DNA from: Anaerolineales bacterium
GTDB lineage: Bacteria; Chloroflexota; Anaerolineae; Anaerolineales; DRMV01
Assembly (NCBI GenBank): GCA_027023425.1
Contig: JALVVL010000011.1
Location: forward strand, 1 to 56,667
DNA: 56,667 nucleotides
Direction of reading: 5' to 3'
The position numbers were made by a program, and so were the translations under genes. Position 1 is the stretch's first letter; the number at the start of each line of letters is the position of its first letter. The notes under the pieces are model-generated. The model searched no databases, was not told where the DNA came from, and saw nothing but the letters and a program-made list of their open reading frames with translations. Positions 17,243 through 26,434 of this stretch are shown piece by piece.

Positions 17243-17596
17243 TTATTCCAAGATTTTGATTTCATCTGGCAGGTTTGGCACCAAACAAAGGAAGACAAAG
17301 TCCTCATCACCTATGTTGCTGTACCAATGCGGCACCCCTGCAGGGATGAAGACCACGTCTCCGGCGTGCACTTCAAATACTTCATCGCCTATGCCTATGC
17401 GGGCGTTGCCCTGTAGCACGTACTGTTCGTGTTCAACTGCGTTGGTGTGGCGCGGCATTCCTCCGCCCGGCTTCATGGTGAAGCGCCGCATGGCGAAATG
17501 GGGGGCCTCATCAGGGGAGATTAGGATTTGGATAAAGGTGTCTTTACCGGCAGATACGGGCTGAGCGGGTATTTCGTCGGCATGTTTTACGGGCAT
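17243..17596 (-). CDS. Cupin-domain protein
   Basis: A 117-residue single-domain beta barrel likely to bind a divalent metal. Cupin motif 1 reads MPRHTNAVEHEQYVLQG (two His, one Glu), and motif 2 reads GDVVFIPAGVPHWYSN (His). The position of the last ligands follows the standard pattern. Substrate cannot be told: such small cupins include isomerases, dioxygenases and sensors. AAGGAGG precedes the ATG. No functional neighbour is obvious. Confidence 0.9.
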   Translation of the reverse strand: MPVKHADEIPAQPVSAGKDTFIQILISPDEAPHFAMRRFTMKPGGGMPRHTNAVEHEQYVLQGNARIGIGDEVFEVHAGDVVFIPAGVPHWYSNIGDEDFVFLCLVPNLPDEIKILE

Positions 17597-17682
17597 GTTT
17601 TTCCTCCTTGGTTCTTGTTGTAGCCGTGCAAGGGGGGCTTGTTAGATTGACTTCTCTGAGGCCTACCCGACACAATGCCCCA

Positions 17683-17714
17683 CGACGCAACGACGTAACG
17701 ACGCAACGACGTAA
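17683..17714 (+). repeat. Octamer array, second site
   Basis: Four units alternating CGACGCAA and CGACGTAA, the same octamer as at 13390-13519. It sits six bases beyond the stop codon of the gene ending at 17721. Confidence 0.85.
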
Positions 17715-17720
17715 CGAACT

Positions 17721-18572
17721 TCACTCCTCGCCGCTAACTTCTTGCCACATTTGTTTTAGCAAAAGGGCGTCTTCTTCCAGAATCGGGCTTTCGCACATGA
17801 TTCGGCCCGCGGCATGGAAGTCGGCAAGGGCGCGAAAGATGGCCTTTACATCCAAATCTGCTTCGGAGATTGGCAAGTGGTTGCGCTCGCCCTTTGCACC
17901 GTAGGCGATGCCGGAAAGGTGAATGTGCAGTCTCCTTAGGGCATCGTCACCAAGGGCTTTGGCATATGTTTCTAACGCCCTTGCCCATTCGTCGTATGAA
18001 TTCATGCTTCCATCGCCGGGGCGAGCGTGCAGGTGGGCAAAATCTAAGCAGGGCTCAACGCCGGGGACGGCTTTGCTGAGGGCAAGGGTGTCTTCCAGTG
18101 AGCCGAAAACCGAGCCTTTGCCCATAGTTTCGGGGCGCAGGGTAACTTCTACCCCGTTTTCGGCGAGTTCGGCAACGAGTTTTTCAAGGCGCGGCGCCAT
18201 CACTTTCAGCACTTCCTCCGGCGGGCGGCCAAAATACGAGCCCGGGTGGAAGACGATGTCGGTTGCTCCGGCGAGGTAGCCGTAGTAGGCCGCGTCGGCA
18301 AGGCGCTTACGCGACTTTGGCCATTCAGTTTCGTTGGCGTTTAGGTTGATGAAATAGGGGGCGTGCACGCTCAGCGCGACGTCGTTTTCGGCCGCGGTTT
18401 GTTTGATTGCCGCACAGGTTTTCTCGCTGACGCGCACGGCGCGCACCCAGCCCAATTCCAGCGCATTCAAGCCCAGTTCGGCAATGCGTAACACCGCTCC
18501 CACGCTTCCACCGGGCTTTTTAGGGGTGCTTTTTGGTGAGCCTACCGTTCCAAAGCGAAAAGAGAGAGACAT
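17721..18572 (-). CDS. Endonuclease IV / xylose isomerase-like TIM barrel protein
   Basis: 283 residues from the ATG at 18572, chosen because GGAGG stands five bases upstream. An in-frame TTG at 18584 is less likely. Signature segments of the AP endonuclease 2 fold are visible: SVHAPYFINLN, FHPGSYFG, RPETMGKGS, CLDFAHLHAR and HIHLSG. These hold most of the Zn-binding His/Glu/Asp set of endonuclease IV (Nfo), which cuts DNA at abasic sites. The sequence is divergent, so a sugar isomerase cannot be excluded. The octamer array lies just beyond its 3' end. Confidence 0.8.
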   Translation of the reverse strand: MSLSFRFGTVGSPKSTPKKPGGSVGAVLRIAELGLNALELGWVRAVRVSEKTCAAIKQTAAENDVALSVHAPYFINLNANETEWPKSRKRLADAAYYGYLAGATDIVFHPGSYFGRPPEEVLKVMAPRLEKLVAELAENGVEVTLRPETMGKGSVFGSLEDTLALSKAVPGVEPCLDFAHLHARPGDGSMNSYDEWARALETYAKALGDDALRRLHIHLSGIAYGAKGERNHLPISEADLDVKAIFRALADFHAAGRIMCESPILEEDALLLKQMWQEVSGEE

Positions 18573-18601
18573 GCGAGCCTCCAAGGTGGGGTAATGCCAA
18601 G

Positions 18602-18903
18602 GTCAAAAACCACAGATTACACAGAGTAGCACAGAGGAGGATAAAAAGGCTAAGGACGCCAAGGGAAACGCAAAGACGCAGAGGAAGCAGAGGCGCAGAG
18701 AGAAAAACCACAGATTACACAGATTAGCACAGATTGTTCTGCGTAATCTGCGAAATCTGCGGTTTACCCCAAATCTAATCGGTGTAAATCTGTGTCAATC
18801 GGTGGATGAAAACCACAGATTACACAAATTGGCATAGATTTTTTTCTGTGTTCTCTGCAAATTTCTGTGTTTTCTGTGGTTTTTTCTCTCAATCGGTGGA
18901 TAA
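18602..18903. repeat. Family D mosaic repeat block 3
   Basis: 300 bp made of CACAGATTACACAGA, GCCAAGG, ACGCAGAG, AATCTGCG and CAATCGGTGGAT words, filling the whole gap between the Nudix gene and the endonuclease IV-like gene. No gene is seen. Confidence 0.85.
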
Positions 18904-18911
18904 AAACTTTG

Positions 18912-19340
18912 TCATTCCTTCAAACTTTTCCACATCTGCCGCGCGCGGCGCACCCATTCGCGCTCGGGCTCAAATGTGAGCAAGGTCTCAGCCTCCTCCC
19001 ATTTCACCCAGCGCGGCTTGAACTGCTTTTCGGGCAGAGAATCGGGTTCTAAACTGCCCCGACGTTCCAACAAAAAATACCGCTCAAGCCGTTCGTATTG
19101 TTTGCCTTTGTAGGCAAACTTTACCATTTGAGCCCCCAGCGGGGCGATGAATTTTAGGTTTGCAAAGCCGCTTTCCTCTGCCGTTTCGCGCAGGGCGGTT
19201 TGAAGGTAATCTTCATCGGCTTCGGTGTGCCCTTTCGGCAGGCGGATTTCTTGCCGTGATGGCCGCTCCAGCACCAGCACAAGCCCATCGTGGACGACCA
19301 CCGCTCCCGCCGCTTCGTATTTCACCAAATCTTCCTCCAT
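18912..19340 (-). CDS. Nudix hydrolase
   Basis: 142 residues. The Nudix box is complete: G-HTEAD-E followed by DYLQTAL and RETAEESGF, giving the Mg-binding Glu residues for pyrophosphate cleavage of a nucleoside diphosphate-linked compound. A likely start is the ATG at 19340, because GGAGG lies six bases before it. An ATG at 19346 overlaps the dgkA stop (ATGA) and is the alternative. It is the last gene of the pgpH-ybeY-dgkA block, so translation is probably coupled. The substrate is unknown. AP4A or housecleaning activity is typical of such short enzymes. Confidence 0.92.
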   Translation of the reverse strand: MEEDLVKYEAAGAVVVHDGLVLVLERPSRQEIRLPKGHTEADEDYLQTALRETAEESGFANLKFIAPLGAQMVKFAYKGKQYERLERYFLLERRGSLEPDSLPEKQFKPRWVKWEEAETLLTFEPEREWVRRARQMWKSLKE

Positions 19341-19342
19341 TT

Positions 19343-19711
19343 TCATCCTCCGAAGCCTATGCGCCGAAGGAATGGCAGAAGGAGCAGCCACACGCCCACT
19401 GCAGCCGCTCCGAGCGCCGCGAATAGCACACCCGCCGCGGCAACATCTTTTGCGGACTTCGCCAGCGGGTCATCGTCTGGATAGGTTAAATCCAATGTGT
19501 CTTCAACAGCGGTGTTGAGCGCTTCCATGCTCCACACAAGCGCAATCGTGATCGTGAGAACCGCCCAACGGCAAGCATCTAAGCCGAGCCAAGCGCCTAA
19601 GCCGAGCGCTACAAGCGTTGCCGCCGCGTGAATCCGCGCGTTCGGCTGGCTTTTGACCAGATACACCATGCCGCTGAAGGCATAGCCAAAGGAACGGATG
19701 AGACGGAGCAT
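19343..19711 (-). CDS. dgkA: Diacylglycerol/undecaprenol kinase, small membrane type
   Basis: A 122-residue three-helix membrane kinase that phosphorylates a lipid alcohol. In Gram-positive-type bacteria the substrate is undecaprenol. The signature EALNTAVEDTLDL and KSAKDVAAAGVL provides the catalytic Glu and Asn and the Asp. Helices are visible at about 28-48, 50-68 and 95-115. It lies 9 bases after ybeY and overlaps the Nudix gene, as in the common phoH-pgpH-ybeY-dgkA cluster, although phoH and era are not here. Confidence 0.95.
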   Translation of the reverse strand: MLRLIRSFGYAFSGMVYLVKSQPNARIHAAATLVALGLGAWLGLDACRWAVLTITIALVWSMEALNTAVEDTLDLTYPDDDPLAKSAKDVAAAGVLFAALGAAAVGVWLLLLPFLRRIGFGG

Positions 19712-19720
19712 GGGTGAGGA

Positions 19721-20176
19721 TTATGGCGGGGATAGCGGGCATCCGAGTGAGCGCAAAATTTCGCTTTGTGCCGACCACATGCGTTCTTTTTCGGAGGCCT
19801 CCGCGTGGTCGTGCCCAAGCAGGTGTAAAACACCGTGCACTGTCAGCAGGCAGAGTTCCCAATCCACCGGATGCCCACCGTTTGCCGCTTGGGTTTTGGC
19901 GGCAGGGTAGGAAATTACCACATCGCCGAGGTAAACCGAGCCGGTTTCGGGGATTGGCGTGTCGTCAGCAAATGAAAGCACGTCGGTCGGCGCATCTACG
20001 CCGCGGTAGCGGGCGTTGAGGGCGCGCACTTCTGCGTCGTCGGTGATTATAAGGCTCATTTCGGCGTTTTTGGGGGCGTTTTGGTGCTCCAAAGCCGCCA
20101 GCGCCGCGGCCTTCAACTTGTCGGCGTCAACGGCATTGGCGAACGCTTCGGCTACGCTAATGTGAATTTGCCTCAT
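19721..20176 (-). CDS. ybeY: Endoribonuclease YbeY
   Basis: A 151-residue Zn-dependent RNase needed for 16S rRNA 3' end maturation and ribosome quality control. The metal motif is intact as HGVLHLLGHDH, and the upstream segment RGVDAPTDVLSF is the family hallmark (R..DkpTDVLSFp). GAGGGAG precedes the ATG. The start lies 20 bases inside the 3' end of pgpH, suggesting translational coupling. The C-terminus after the His motif is short, as usual. Confidence 0.96.
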   Translation of the reverse strand: MRQIHISVAEAFANAVDADKLKAAALAALEHQNAPKNAEMSLIITDDAEVRALNARYRGVDAPTDVLSFADDTPIPETGSVYLGDVVISYPAAKTQAANGGHPVDWELCLLTVHGVLHLLGHDHAEASEKERMWSAQSEILRSLGCPLSPP

Positions 20177-22259
20177 TCTCTCCCTCGTCTTGGGCGGGCT
20201 GTAGTGCCGAAAGTGGGATTGTCTTTTGTTCTTGTTTGAAAGAAGGGTATTTTATGCGCGGGTGATAAAGGCTTCGTAGGGCAGAAACCAGCACATCTTC
20301 AATTGTGATTAGGTCGCGCAGGGTGAGGCCGCTGTCGGTCAATTGGCCTTGCTTGACGCGATCCTCAATTGTATCGTGCACCAAGGCATGTAATTCGGCA
20401 TCGTTTTTGGGGTGCTCGGCGCGGGCGCGCGCCTCACAGCCGTCTGCGAGCATTACGATGGCCGTTTCTTTGCTCTGCGGCCTTGGGCCGGGGTAACGGA
20501 AATCCGCAGGATCAACCTTTTCGCCTTCTTTGGCTTGTTTGAGCGCTAAGGCGTATTGGAATCTCGTTATCATTGTGCCATGATGCTCGGCTATGAAGTC
20601 GCGGATGCGTTTGGGTAGATGATATTCTTCAGCAAGTCGCAGACCTTCGTAAACGTGGCCGATGATGATGCGGGCGCTTTCGCGCGGGTCAAGTGCCTCA
20701 TGTGGGCTGGTGGAGCCGGGTGGGTGATTTTCAATGAAGAAGTGTGGGCGGGTAACTTTGCCGATGTCGTGGTAGAGCGCTCCAACGCGGGCGAGCAAAG
20801 CATCCGCGCCGATTGCTTCGGCGGCTTGCTCGGCCAAATTGGCAACTTGGAGGCTGTGTTGGTAAGTGCCGGGTGCCTCACGAAGCAACATTTGTAACAA
20901 TGGCTGGTCGGGGCGGGAAAGTTCTAACAACTGCAAAACCGTAACTTTGCCCAAGTATGGTGCCAGCAAGTAGTGCAGAACCAGCGCCGTCGCAGCGGAT
21001 GCCGCCCCGTTTGCTACTGAACTTCCAAACAGGCCGACCATTGTGCCCAGATCGGTGCTTGGCAAAGGGAGGCGGATTGCAAGTAGCACCGCCATTTGAG
21101 TGAGCGTCATTCCTGCTCCTGTGATGATGAAAGAATGAAGGCGTTGGCTTTTGCCGAGTAGTGCAATTCCTATCAGGCCGGCAAGGGCAAAGTACAGGCT
21201 TAGTTCAAAGGCAGTTGCCGAGCCGTAAACTCCTAGCCCTATCAGCGGTATGCTGAAAGCAAGGGCAATTTCGGCATCAAACAGTAAGAACAAGGTCAAG
21301 GTAAAAGCAGGTAGGGGGTAGAAGTATGGCAGCAACGTTCCGTTGGTAACTGTCAGCCTGATGCCGAGCAGAAAGATAGCAAATGCAGTGCACAGCACAA
21401 GTGTTGGCCGGTGGGTATTCCACAGGTCGGAGCGTCTCAGGGAGAGGTACAGGGATAGGCTCGCCCACGCAGCCAGCGCAAGTAAAATCGGCGCGAGCCA
21501 GAGTTTCCACGAGGTTGTGGTGCGGAGCAAACCGTATTCGCGCAGGGCTTCAATATCGGCGTCGGTGAGCACTTGCCCGCGCTGCACTATCGTTTCACCG
21601 CGGCGGAATGTGCGTTTTACCGGCTTGACCGATTCCCGCGCTCGCTCTCTTGCCGCTTCGGTTAGTTCCGCGCTGTAAAGGCTGTTGGGCGCTAAAAATG
21701 CCTCTACAAGCCGTTGCACAATTTCCGCTTGCCGGTCGCTCAGCGAAAGGTCAATGAAAGCGGGGATGTTGCGACGGGCTTCCTCCAGTTGGTCTTCGCG
21801 GATTGGCGAGCGCATCATCGTTTCCAGCACGCGCTCGGCTTCTTTTTGGATTTGCTCCCACCGTTTGGAATCAATCGTGAGCAGGTAGCGCGCTTCTTCC
21901 GCTGAAAGGTGAAGCCCTTGGACGGCGGTGAGGTCTTTCATCTTTTGCCGGGTTGTGGCGTAAGGGTCGGCGCGGATGGCGGTGATGAATGCGCAAGCGG
22001 CTTTGAGGCGCGCCAATTGGCGGCGGGCGATGGCGGCATCGGGCGGGGAATAGATTTTGGCTACTGCCCGCGCGGCCGCTTCGCGCTTTTTTTCGGTGAG
22101 TACTTTGCTTTGGTAGGTGAAATCGTAGGGGGCTAAAATGTCGCGCGGTGCGACCTCGCCCACGTGGAGCACAAGGCGGGTGTTGATGGTGCTCCCTGCC
22201 ATTATGGCCGCGACGACCAAAGCGCTCAATATGGGAATTAGCCAATTGAGCGCGCGCAT
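20157..22259 (-). CDS. pgpH: 7TM-HD family c-di-AMP phosphodiesterase PgpH
   Basis: About 700 residues from the ATG at 22259 (AGGGGG six bases upstream); a GTG at 22319 would add 20 residues. One N-terminal helix is followed by an extracytoplasmic 7TMR-HDED domain (about 25-250), then seven membrane helices (about 255-440), and a cytoplasmic HD domain: GTYQHSLQVANLAEQAA, YHDIGKVTRP, EHHGT and HPKNDAEL. These hold the metal-binding His/Asp residues that hydrolyse c-di-AMP. Neighbours ybeY and dgkA are the classic partners. c-di-AMP use is inferred from the family. Confidence 0.94.
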   Translation of the reverse strand: MRALNWLIPILSALVVAAIMAGSTINTRLVLHVGEVAPRDILAPYDFTYQSKVLTEKKREAAARAVAKIYSPPDAAIARRQLARLKAACAFITAIRADPYATTRQKMKDLTAVQGLHLSAEEARYLLTIDSKRWEQIQKEAERVLETMMRSPIREDQLEEARRNIPAFIDLSLSDRQAEIVQRLVEAFLAPNSLYSAELTEAARERARESVKPVKRTFRRGETIVQRGQVLTDADIEALREYGLLRTTTSWKLWLAPILLALAAWASLSLYLSLRRSDLWNTHRPTLVLCTAFAIFLLGIRLTVTNGTLLPYFYPLPAFTLTLFLLFDAEIALAFSIPLIGLGVYGSATAFELSLYFALAGLIGIALLGKSQRLHSFIITGAGMTLTQMAVLLAIRLPLPSTDLGTMVGLFGSSVANGAASAATALVLHYLLAPYLGKVTVLQLLELSRPDQPLLQMLLREAPGTYQHSLQVANLAEQAAEAIGADALLARVGALYHDIGKVTRPHFFIENHPPGSTSPHEALDPRESARIIIGHVYEGLRLAEEYHLPKRIRDFIAEHHGTMITRFQYALALKQAKEGEKVDPADFRYPGPRPQSKETAIVMLADGCEARARAEHPKNDAELHALVHDTIEDRVKQGQLTDSGLTLRDLITIEDVLVSALRSLYHPRIKYPSFKQEQKTIPLSALQPAQDEGENEANSH

Positions 22260-22344
22260 CCCTTTCCCCCTTTTATTTGTTGAATTTGGGGCTTCGGCTA
22301 ACTCAGCGTTAGAGTTCACGGTGGTTTCTGTTTGTGCGGCGATA

Positions 22345-22794
22345 TTACTTCCCTTGCAACAAACGGCGCACTATTGCGCTCACTTGTTTGCCGTCGGCGC
22401 GCCCTTGGACTTTGGGCATCAGGGCCGCCATCACTTTGCCCATTTCTTTCATTGATTTTGCGCCAACGGCCGCAATTGTTTCCTGCGCTAATTTTTCCAG
22501 CGCTTCGGCGTCCAGCGGCGGGGGGAGGAATTCTCGCAATACCGCCATTTCGGCCTCAGCAGTGGTGATAAGGTCTTCGCGGCCGGCACGCCGTGCGTCT
22601 TCTATCATTTCTTGGCGGGTTTTGATTTCTTTTTGGATTATGCCAAGCAAGGCGCCTTCGTCCAACGGGGCGCCTTTTTCCACCTCAGCCAGTTTTATAG
22701 CGGCAAGTGCGAGCCGCAGAGTGCGCTTGCGAAGTTCGTCTTTTTGCCGCATTGCCTCTTTCAAGGCTTGTTGCAGTTTTTGTTTGGTATCCAT
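22345..22794 (-). CDS. yqeY: YqeY/GatB-C-terminal-like protein
   Basis: 149 residues matching the YqeY family, which resembles the tRNA-binding tail of GatB. The molecular role is unsettled. The pattern KLQQALKEAMRQKDELRKRTLR at the start (given in part), KEIKTRQEM, FLPPPLDAEALE and GRADGKQVSAIVRRLL at the end is characteristic. The ATG at 22794 gives the family length. An open frame continues upstream to 23271 but would run antisense to the methyltransferase gene. It lies 85 bases upstream of pgpH on the same strand. Confidence 0.93.
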   Translation of the reverse strand: MDTKQKLQQALKEAMRQKDELRKRTLRLALAAIKLAEVEKGAPLDEGALLGIIQKEIKTRQEMIEDARRAGREDLITTAEAEMAVLREFLPPPLDAEALEKLAQETIAAVGAKSMKEMGKVMAALMPKVQGRADGKQVSAIVRRLLQGK

Positions 22795-22858
22795 GCCTAC
22801 ATTATACCAGTAGGGGAGCGGGTATAATGAGGCCGATGCAAAACCTTGGGGACGGTTT

Positions 22859-23656
22859 ATGGAATTGATCACAAGCAAACGCAATGCCAAGGTACGGCTG
22901 GCGCGGTCGCTTTTGCGCTCAAAAGGGCGCAAGGAGCACAATTTGTTTTTGGTGGAAGGGTTGAGGCATGTCGGCTCGGCGCTTGAGGCCAAGGCCGACG
23001 TGCAGTTTTTGCTTTGGGCGCCCGAGCGGCTGACCAGCGAGTTTGGCCGCGGGCTGGTAGCGCAGGCGCGCGCCGCTGGCATTCCCGTTTGGGCGGTGAG
23101 CGCCGAGGTCTTGGACGTGATTTCGCCGCGTGAGCACAGCCAAGGCCTGATTGCAGTTGTGCGCCCGCGGCGTACTTCGCTGGCCGATTTGTCCCCTGAG
23201 CGGCATAGGCTGGTGGTTGCCGTGGTTGCGCCGCAAACGCCGGGTAATGTGGGCACGATTTTGCGCACCATAGACGCTGTTGGCGCTCACGCCCTTGTGT
23301 TGCTTGACGGCGGTACAGACCCTTACAGCCCTGCCGCGGTGCGTTCAAGCATGGGGGCGTTGTTTTGGGTGCCGGTTGTGCAGGCTTCTTGGAATGAGTT
23401 TGAGGGTTGGGCGCGCGGCCGCGGCTATTTGCTGGTGGGCACTTCGGCGCATGGGGATGCCGATTATCGCTCGGCGCGGTATGAATGCCCGAGTGTGCTT
23501 TTGCTGGGAAATGAGCGGCGCGGCTTGGATGAGCGGCAGCGCTCCGCCTGCGACCTGTTGGTGCGAATTCCGATGAGTGGGCATGGTAGTTCGCTGAACT
23601 TGGCGGTTGCCGCGGGGGTGCTGCTTTACGAAATGCGCTTTCGCTGTTTGGATTGA
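22859..23656 (+). CDS. TrmH/SpoU family rRNA 2'-O-methyltransferase
   Basis: Methylates a ribose 2'-OH, probably in 23S rRNA. 265 residues with an N-terminal substrate-binding domain (ITSKRNAKVR, EHNLFLVEG) and a C-terminal SPOUT knot. The three SPOUT motifs are visible: PGNVGTILRT, LLLGNERRGLDE and IPMSGHGSSLNLAVAAGV. The first usually starts with Asp or Glu-N; here it begins TPGN. The target base cannot be determined. It is divergent from yqeY, with only 64 bases between the starts. Confidence 0.94.
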   Translation: MELITSKRNAKVRLARSLLRSKGRKEHNLFLVEGLRHVGSALEAKADVQFLLWAPERLTSEFGRGLVAQARAAGIPVWAVSAEVLDVISPREHSQGLIAVVRPRRTSLADLSPERHRLVVAVVAPQTPGNVGTILRTIDAVGAHALVLLDGGTDPYSPAAVRSSMGALFWVPVVQASWNEFEGWARGRGYLLVGTSAHGDADYRSARYECPSVLLLGNERRGLDERQRSACDLLVRIPMSGHGSSLNLAVAAGVLLYEMRFRCLD

Positions 23657-23691
23657 CACCGTTGCCCGCATTGGGAGTTTCATAACAAAAA

Positions 23692-23713
23692 AAGCCGAGC
23701 AATTGCTCGGCTT
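23692..23713 (-). terminator. Terminator after tRNA-Glu
   Basis: AAGCCGAGC and GCTCGGCTT pair with an AATT loop, and the A tract at 23686-23693 becomes a U tract when read on the minus strand. It may also serve the convergent methyltransferase gene. Confidence 0.85.
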
Positions 23714-23716
23714 GAG

Positions 23717-23791
23717 TGCCCCCAATGGGATTTGAACCCATGTCGCGGGCTTGAAAGGCCCGTGTCCTAGGCCAGACTAGACGATGGGGGC
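23717..23791 (-). tRNA. tRNA-Glu (anticodon UUC)
   Basis: 75-base cloverleaf on the minus strand. Acceptor GCCCCCA pairs with TGGGGGC. Anticodon stem CGGGC/GCCCG encloses CTTTCAA, giving TTC. The T loop is TTCAAAT. A promoter TTGACC-17-TAAAAT lies upstream at 23830-23802. Confidence 0.97.
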
Positions 23792-23801
23792 AACGGCGCA
23801 G

Positions 23802-23830
23802 ATTTTACCAGAGTAGCCTTGAGCGGTCAA
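23802..23830 (-). promoter_or_regulatory. Promoter of tRNA-Glu
   Basis: On the minus strand TTGACC (23830-23825), 17 bases, TAAAAT (23807-23802), 10 bases before the tRNA 5' end. Confidence 0.7.
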
Positions 23831-23881
23831 GAAACTGTGTTCCGTTGCGTCCGTTCACATGCCGTTCCATTTGTTTTCTCC

Positions 23882-23910
23882 TTGACACCGGTTTCCTTTC
23901 CCTGTAAGAT
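23882..23910 (+). promoter_or_regulatory. gyrA promoter
   Basis: TTGACA at 23882-23887, 17-base spacer, TAAGAT at 23905-23910. It leaves a leader of about 85 bases before the ATG, in which no clear Shine-Dalgarno is seen. Confidence 0.75.
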
Positions 23911-24000
23911 GAAAACCGCTTGAACACCGTTTGTCAGCAACCGTGTAGGCCGACCGTGGGGTTGGAAGAGCGGTTTATCCCGATTTAGCCGAGTTTTGCC

Positions 24001-26412
24001 ATGTCAAATTCAATTCTTGAACGCGTAAAAACCGTTGATATTACTTCCGAGATGAGGCAGGCGTATTTGGATTACGCCATGAGCGTGATTGTGGCGCGCG
24101 CCCTACCCGATGCGCGCGACGGCCTCAAACCCGTCCAGCGCCGCATTCTCTACGCCATGCACGCTATGGGGCTGCGCCCGACTGCCCCGACTAAAAAATC
24201 CGCCCGCATTGTCGGTGAGGTTTTGGGCAAATACCACCCGCACGGCGACCAAGCCGTGTACGACGCGATGGTGCGCATGGCGCAACCTTTTTCCATGCGC
24301 TACCCGCTGGTTGAAGGGCAGGGCAATTTTGGCTCGGTTGACGGCGACCCGCCAGCCGCAATGCGCTACACCGAAGCCCGCCTTGCACCTATCGCCTTGG
24401 AAATGATGGCGGATATTGAAAAGGACACCGTTGACTTTGCCCCAAACTTTGACGGAAGCCTCCAAGAGCCGGTTGTGTTGCCCGCGGGCTTCCCCAATTT
24501 GCTGGTGAACGGCGCGACCGGCATTGCGGTCGGCATGTCCACCAACATACCGCCGCACAACCTCGGCGAGGTGATTGACGCCTTGCTTTTCATGCTGAAA
24601 GAATGGGCGCATCTCGGCAAAGTGGGCGTTGACGACCTAATGCGCTTTGTGCCTGCGCCCGATTTCCCAACCGGCGGCGTGATTGTGCAAGCGGAAGGCG
24701 AAAACTCGGTGCGGAGCGCCTATAGCACTGGCCGCGGCCGCATCACTTTACAGGGCTTGGTGCACACCGAAAGCGGCACGCGCGGCCGCCAGTTCCTCGT
24801 CATCACCGAATTGCCCTACATGGTCAACAAATCCTCGCTTTTGGAGCGCATTGCTTCGTTGGTGCGCGAGGGCAAAATTTCGGGAATTGCCGACCTGCGC
24901 GATGAATCCGACCGGCGCGGCATGAGGGTTGTGGTTGAAATTGCCAAAAGCGCTTCCCCCGAAGAGGTGCTGAGCGCGCTCTACAAACTCACCCAATTGC
25001 GCACCACCTTCAGCATCATCATGCTGGCGTTAGTGAACGGCGAGCCGCGGATGCTTTCGCTCAAGCAGGCGCTCAAGGTTTACTTAGACCATCGGCTGGA
25101 AGTTGTCCGCCGCCGCAGCGAGCACGACCTTGCACGCCTTACCCGCCGCGCCCACATTTTGGAAGGCTTGCTCAAGGCTCTCGCAAATCTTGACGAAGTG
25201 ATTTCCACCATCCGCAGATCGCGCACTGCCGAGACTGCCCACAAAAACCTGCGCCGCAAATTCAAACTCACCGCCGAGCAGGCGCAGGCGATTTTGGACA
25301 TGCCCTTGCGCCGTCTGGCAGCGTTGGAGCGCCATAAACTTGAGGCGGAATACAAAGACGTGCGCGCCGAAATCAAGCGCCTTCGGGCTTTGCTCAAATC
25401 CCCGGCGAAAATGCGCGCCGCCATTGCTGAGGAATTGCGGGCGGTCAAAGAGAAATTTGCGGATGCGCGCCGCACGCGCATTGCCACGGTTGCGGATAGC
25501 CAACAAGCCCTTACCGTTTCCGACCTGCTCCCTGACCGGCAGGTTTGGGTGGCGGTTGATGCCAAGGGCAACATTGCCCGCATGCCTGAGGGCAAAGAGC
25601 CGCGTCTGAGTGGGCGGCACGCGCCGATTTTGCGCGCCCAAGCCAACACCCGCGGCTTGCTTTACCTCGTTTTCGCCGATGGGAAAGCCGCCGCTGTGCC
25701 CGTCCACACTATCCCTGAGGGCAAAACCCCCGCCGAGGGGACGCCGCTTGCGCGCCTTCTGCCCGACCTTTCTGCCGCTCCGGTTGCCCTTTTACCCGCA
25801 CCTGCCGAGGCGGAAAAGCGCGAGGGCTATGTGCTCACCGTTTCGCGCGGCGGCATGGTCAAAAAGAGCGAATTTAGCGCCCTCCCCGATGCAGGCGGCG
25901 TTTTCACGCTGGCTAAGGTCGGTGCGGGGGATGGGTTGACCGCGGCGCTTGCCGTTCGCGACGGCGACCAAGTGCTTTTGGTTACCGAGCGGGGCATGGC
26001 AATACGCTTTGCCGAGGCGGATGTTAGGGCGATGGGCTTGGCGGCGGTGGGCGTTGGCGGGATCAAACTCGCGGTTGGGGATGTGGTGCTCGGCGCGGCG
26101 GTAGTTCCTTCCACCAAAAAAGAGGCGCTGTTGATGGTAACCAACGATGCCCGCGGGCGGCGGGTTGCTTTTGAAGAATTCCCGACCCAAAAGCGCTATG
26201 GGCAGGGCGTGCAGGCGTGGAAGATGAAAGCCGACCGCCGCTTGGCCGGGATTGCGCTTGGCAAGCCCAGCCATAAGGTTGCGGTGCATTTCAAGAAAGC
26301 CGCTGCGAAATCTCTGCGGATGGACGACGCGCCGCTTCAGAAGCGTAGCGCGACGCGGGGAAAGGTGTTATTCACGTTGAAAGCGGGCGATGAAGTGACG
26401 CGGGTTTGTTGA
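24001..26412 (+). CDS. gyrA: Type IIA topoisomerase A subunit (DNA gyrase GyrA, or ParC)
   Basis: The DNA-breaking subunit of gyrase or topoisomerase IV, 803 residues. The catalytic Tyr is 123 in [10 protein letters not shown], preceded by [15 protein letters not shown]. The C-terminal beta-pinwheel begins near 500 and carries QKRYGQG near 729, a degraded GyrA box (consensus QRRGGKG). It therefore may supercoil weakly or be ParC-like. In the quinolone region, [12 protein letters not shown] has Gln84 where Escherichia coli GyrA has Ser83. The acidic residue (Asp88) is kept. No gyrB or parE is adjacent. Confidence 0.95.
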   Translation: MSNSILERVKTVDITSEMRQAYLDYAMSVIVARALPDARDGLKPVQRRILYAMHAMGLRPTAPTKKSARIVGEVLGKYHPHGDQAVYDAMVRMAQPFSMRYPLVEGQGNFGSVDGDPPAAMRYTEARLAPIALEMMADIEKDTVDFAPNFDGSLQEPVVLPAGFPNLLVNGATGIAVGMSTNIPPHNLGEVIDALLFMLKEWAHLGKVGVDDLMRFVPAPDFPTGGVIVQAEGENSVRSAYSTGRGRITLQGLVHTESGTRGRQFLVITELPYMVNKSSLLERIASLVREGKISGIADLRDESDRRGMRVVVEIAKSASPEEVLSALYKLTQLRTTFSIIMLALVNGEPRMLSLKQALKVYLDHRLEVVRRRSEHDLARLTRRAHILEGLLKALANLDEVISTIRRSRTAETAHKNLRRKFKLTAEQAQAILDMPLRRLAALERHKLEAEYKDVRAEIKRLRALLKSPAKMRAAIAEELRAVKEKFADARRTRIATVADSQQALTVSDLLPDRQVWVAVDAKGNIARMPEGKEPRLSGRHAPILRAQANTRGLLYLVFADGKAAAVPVHTIPEGKTPAEGTPLARLLPDLSAAPVALLPAPAEAEKREGYVLTVSRGGMVKKSEFSALPDAGGVFTLAKVGAGDGLTAALAVRDGDQVLLVTERGMAIRFAEADVRAMGLAAVGVGGIKLAVGDVVLGAAVVPSTKKEALLMVTNDARGRRVAFEEFPTQKRYGQGVQAWKMKADRRLAGIALGKPSHKVAVHFKKAAAKSLRMDDAPLQKRSATRGKVLFTLKAGDEVTRVC

Positions 26413-26434
26413 GGTAGTGCCCGTTGGAGGCTGG

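Noticed and set aside
22795-23271. N-terminal extension of yqeY
   Set aside because: It would run antisense through the SpoU methyltransferase gene; the ATG at 22794 gives the exact family length.
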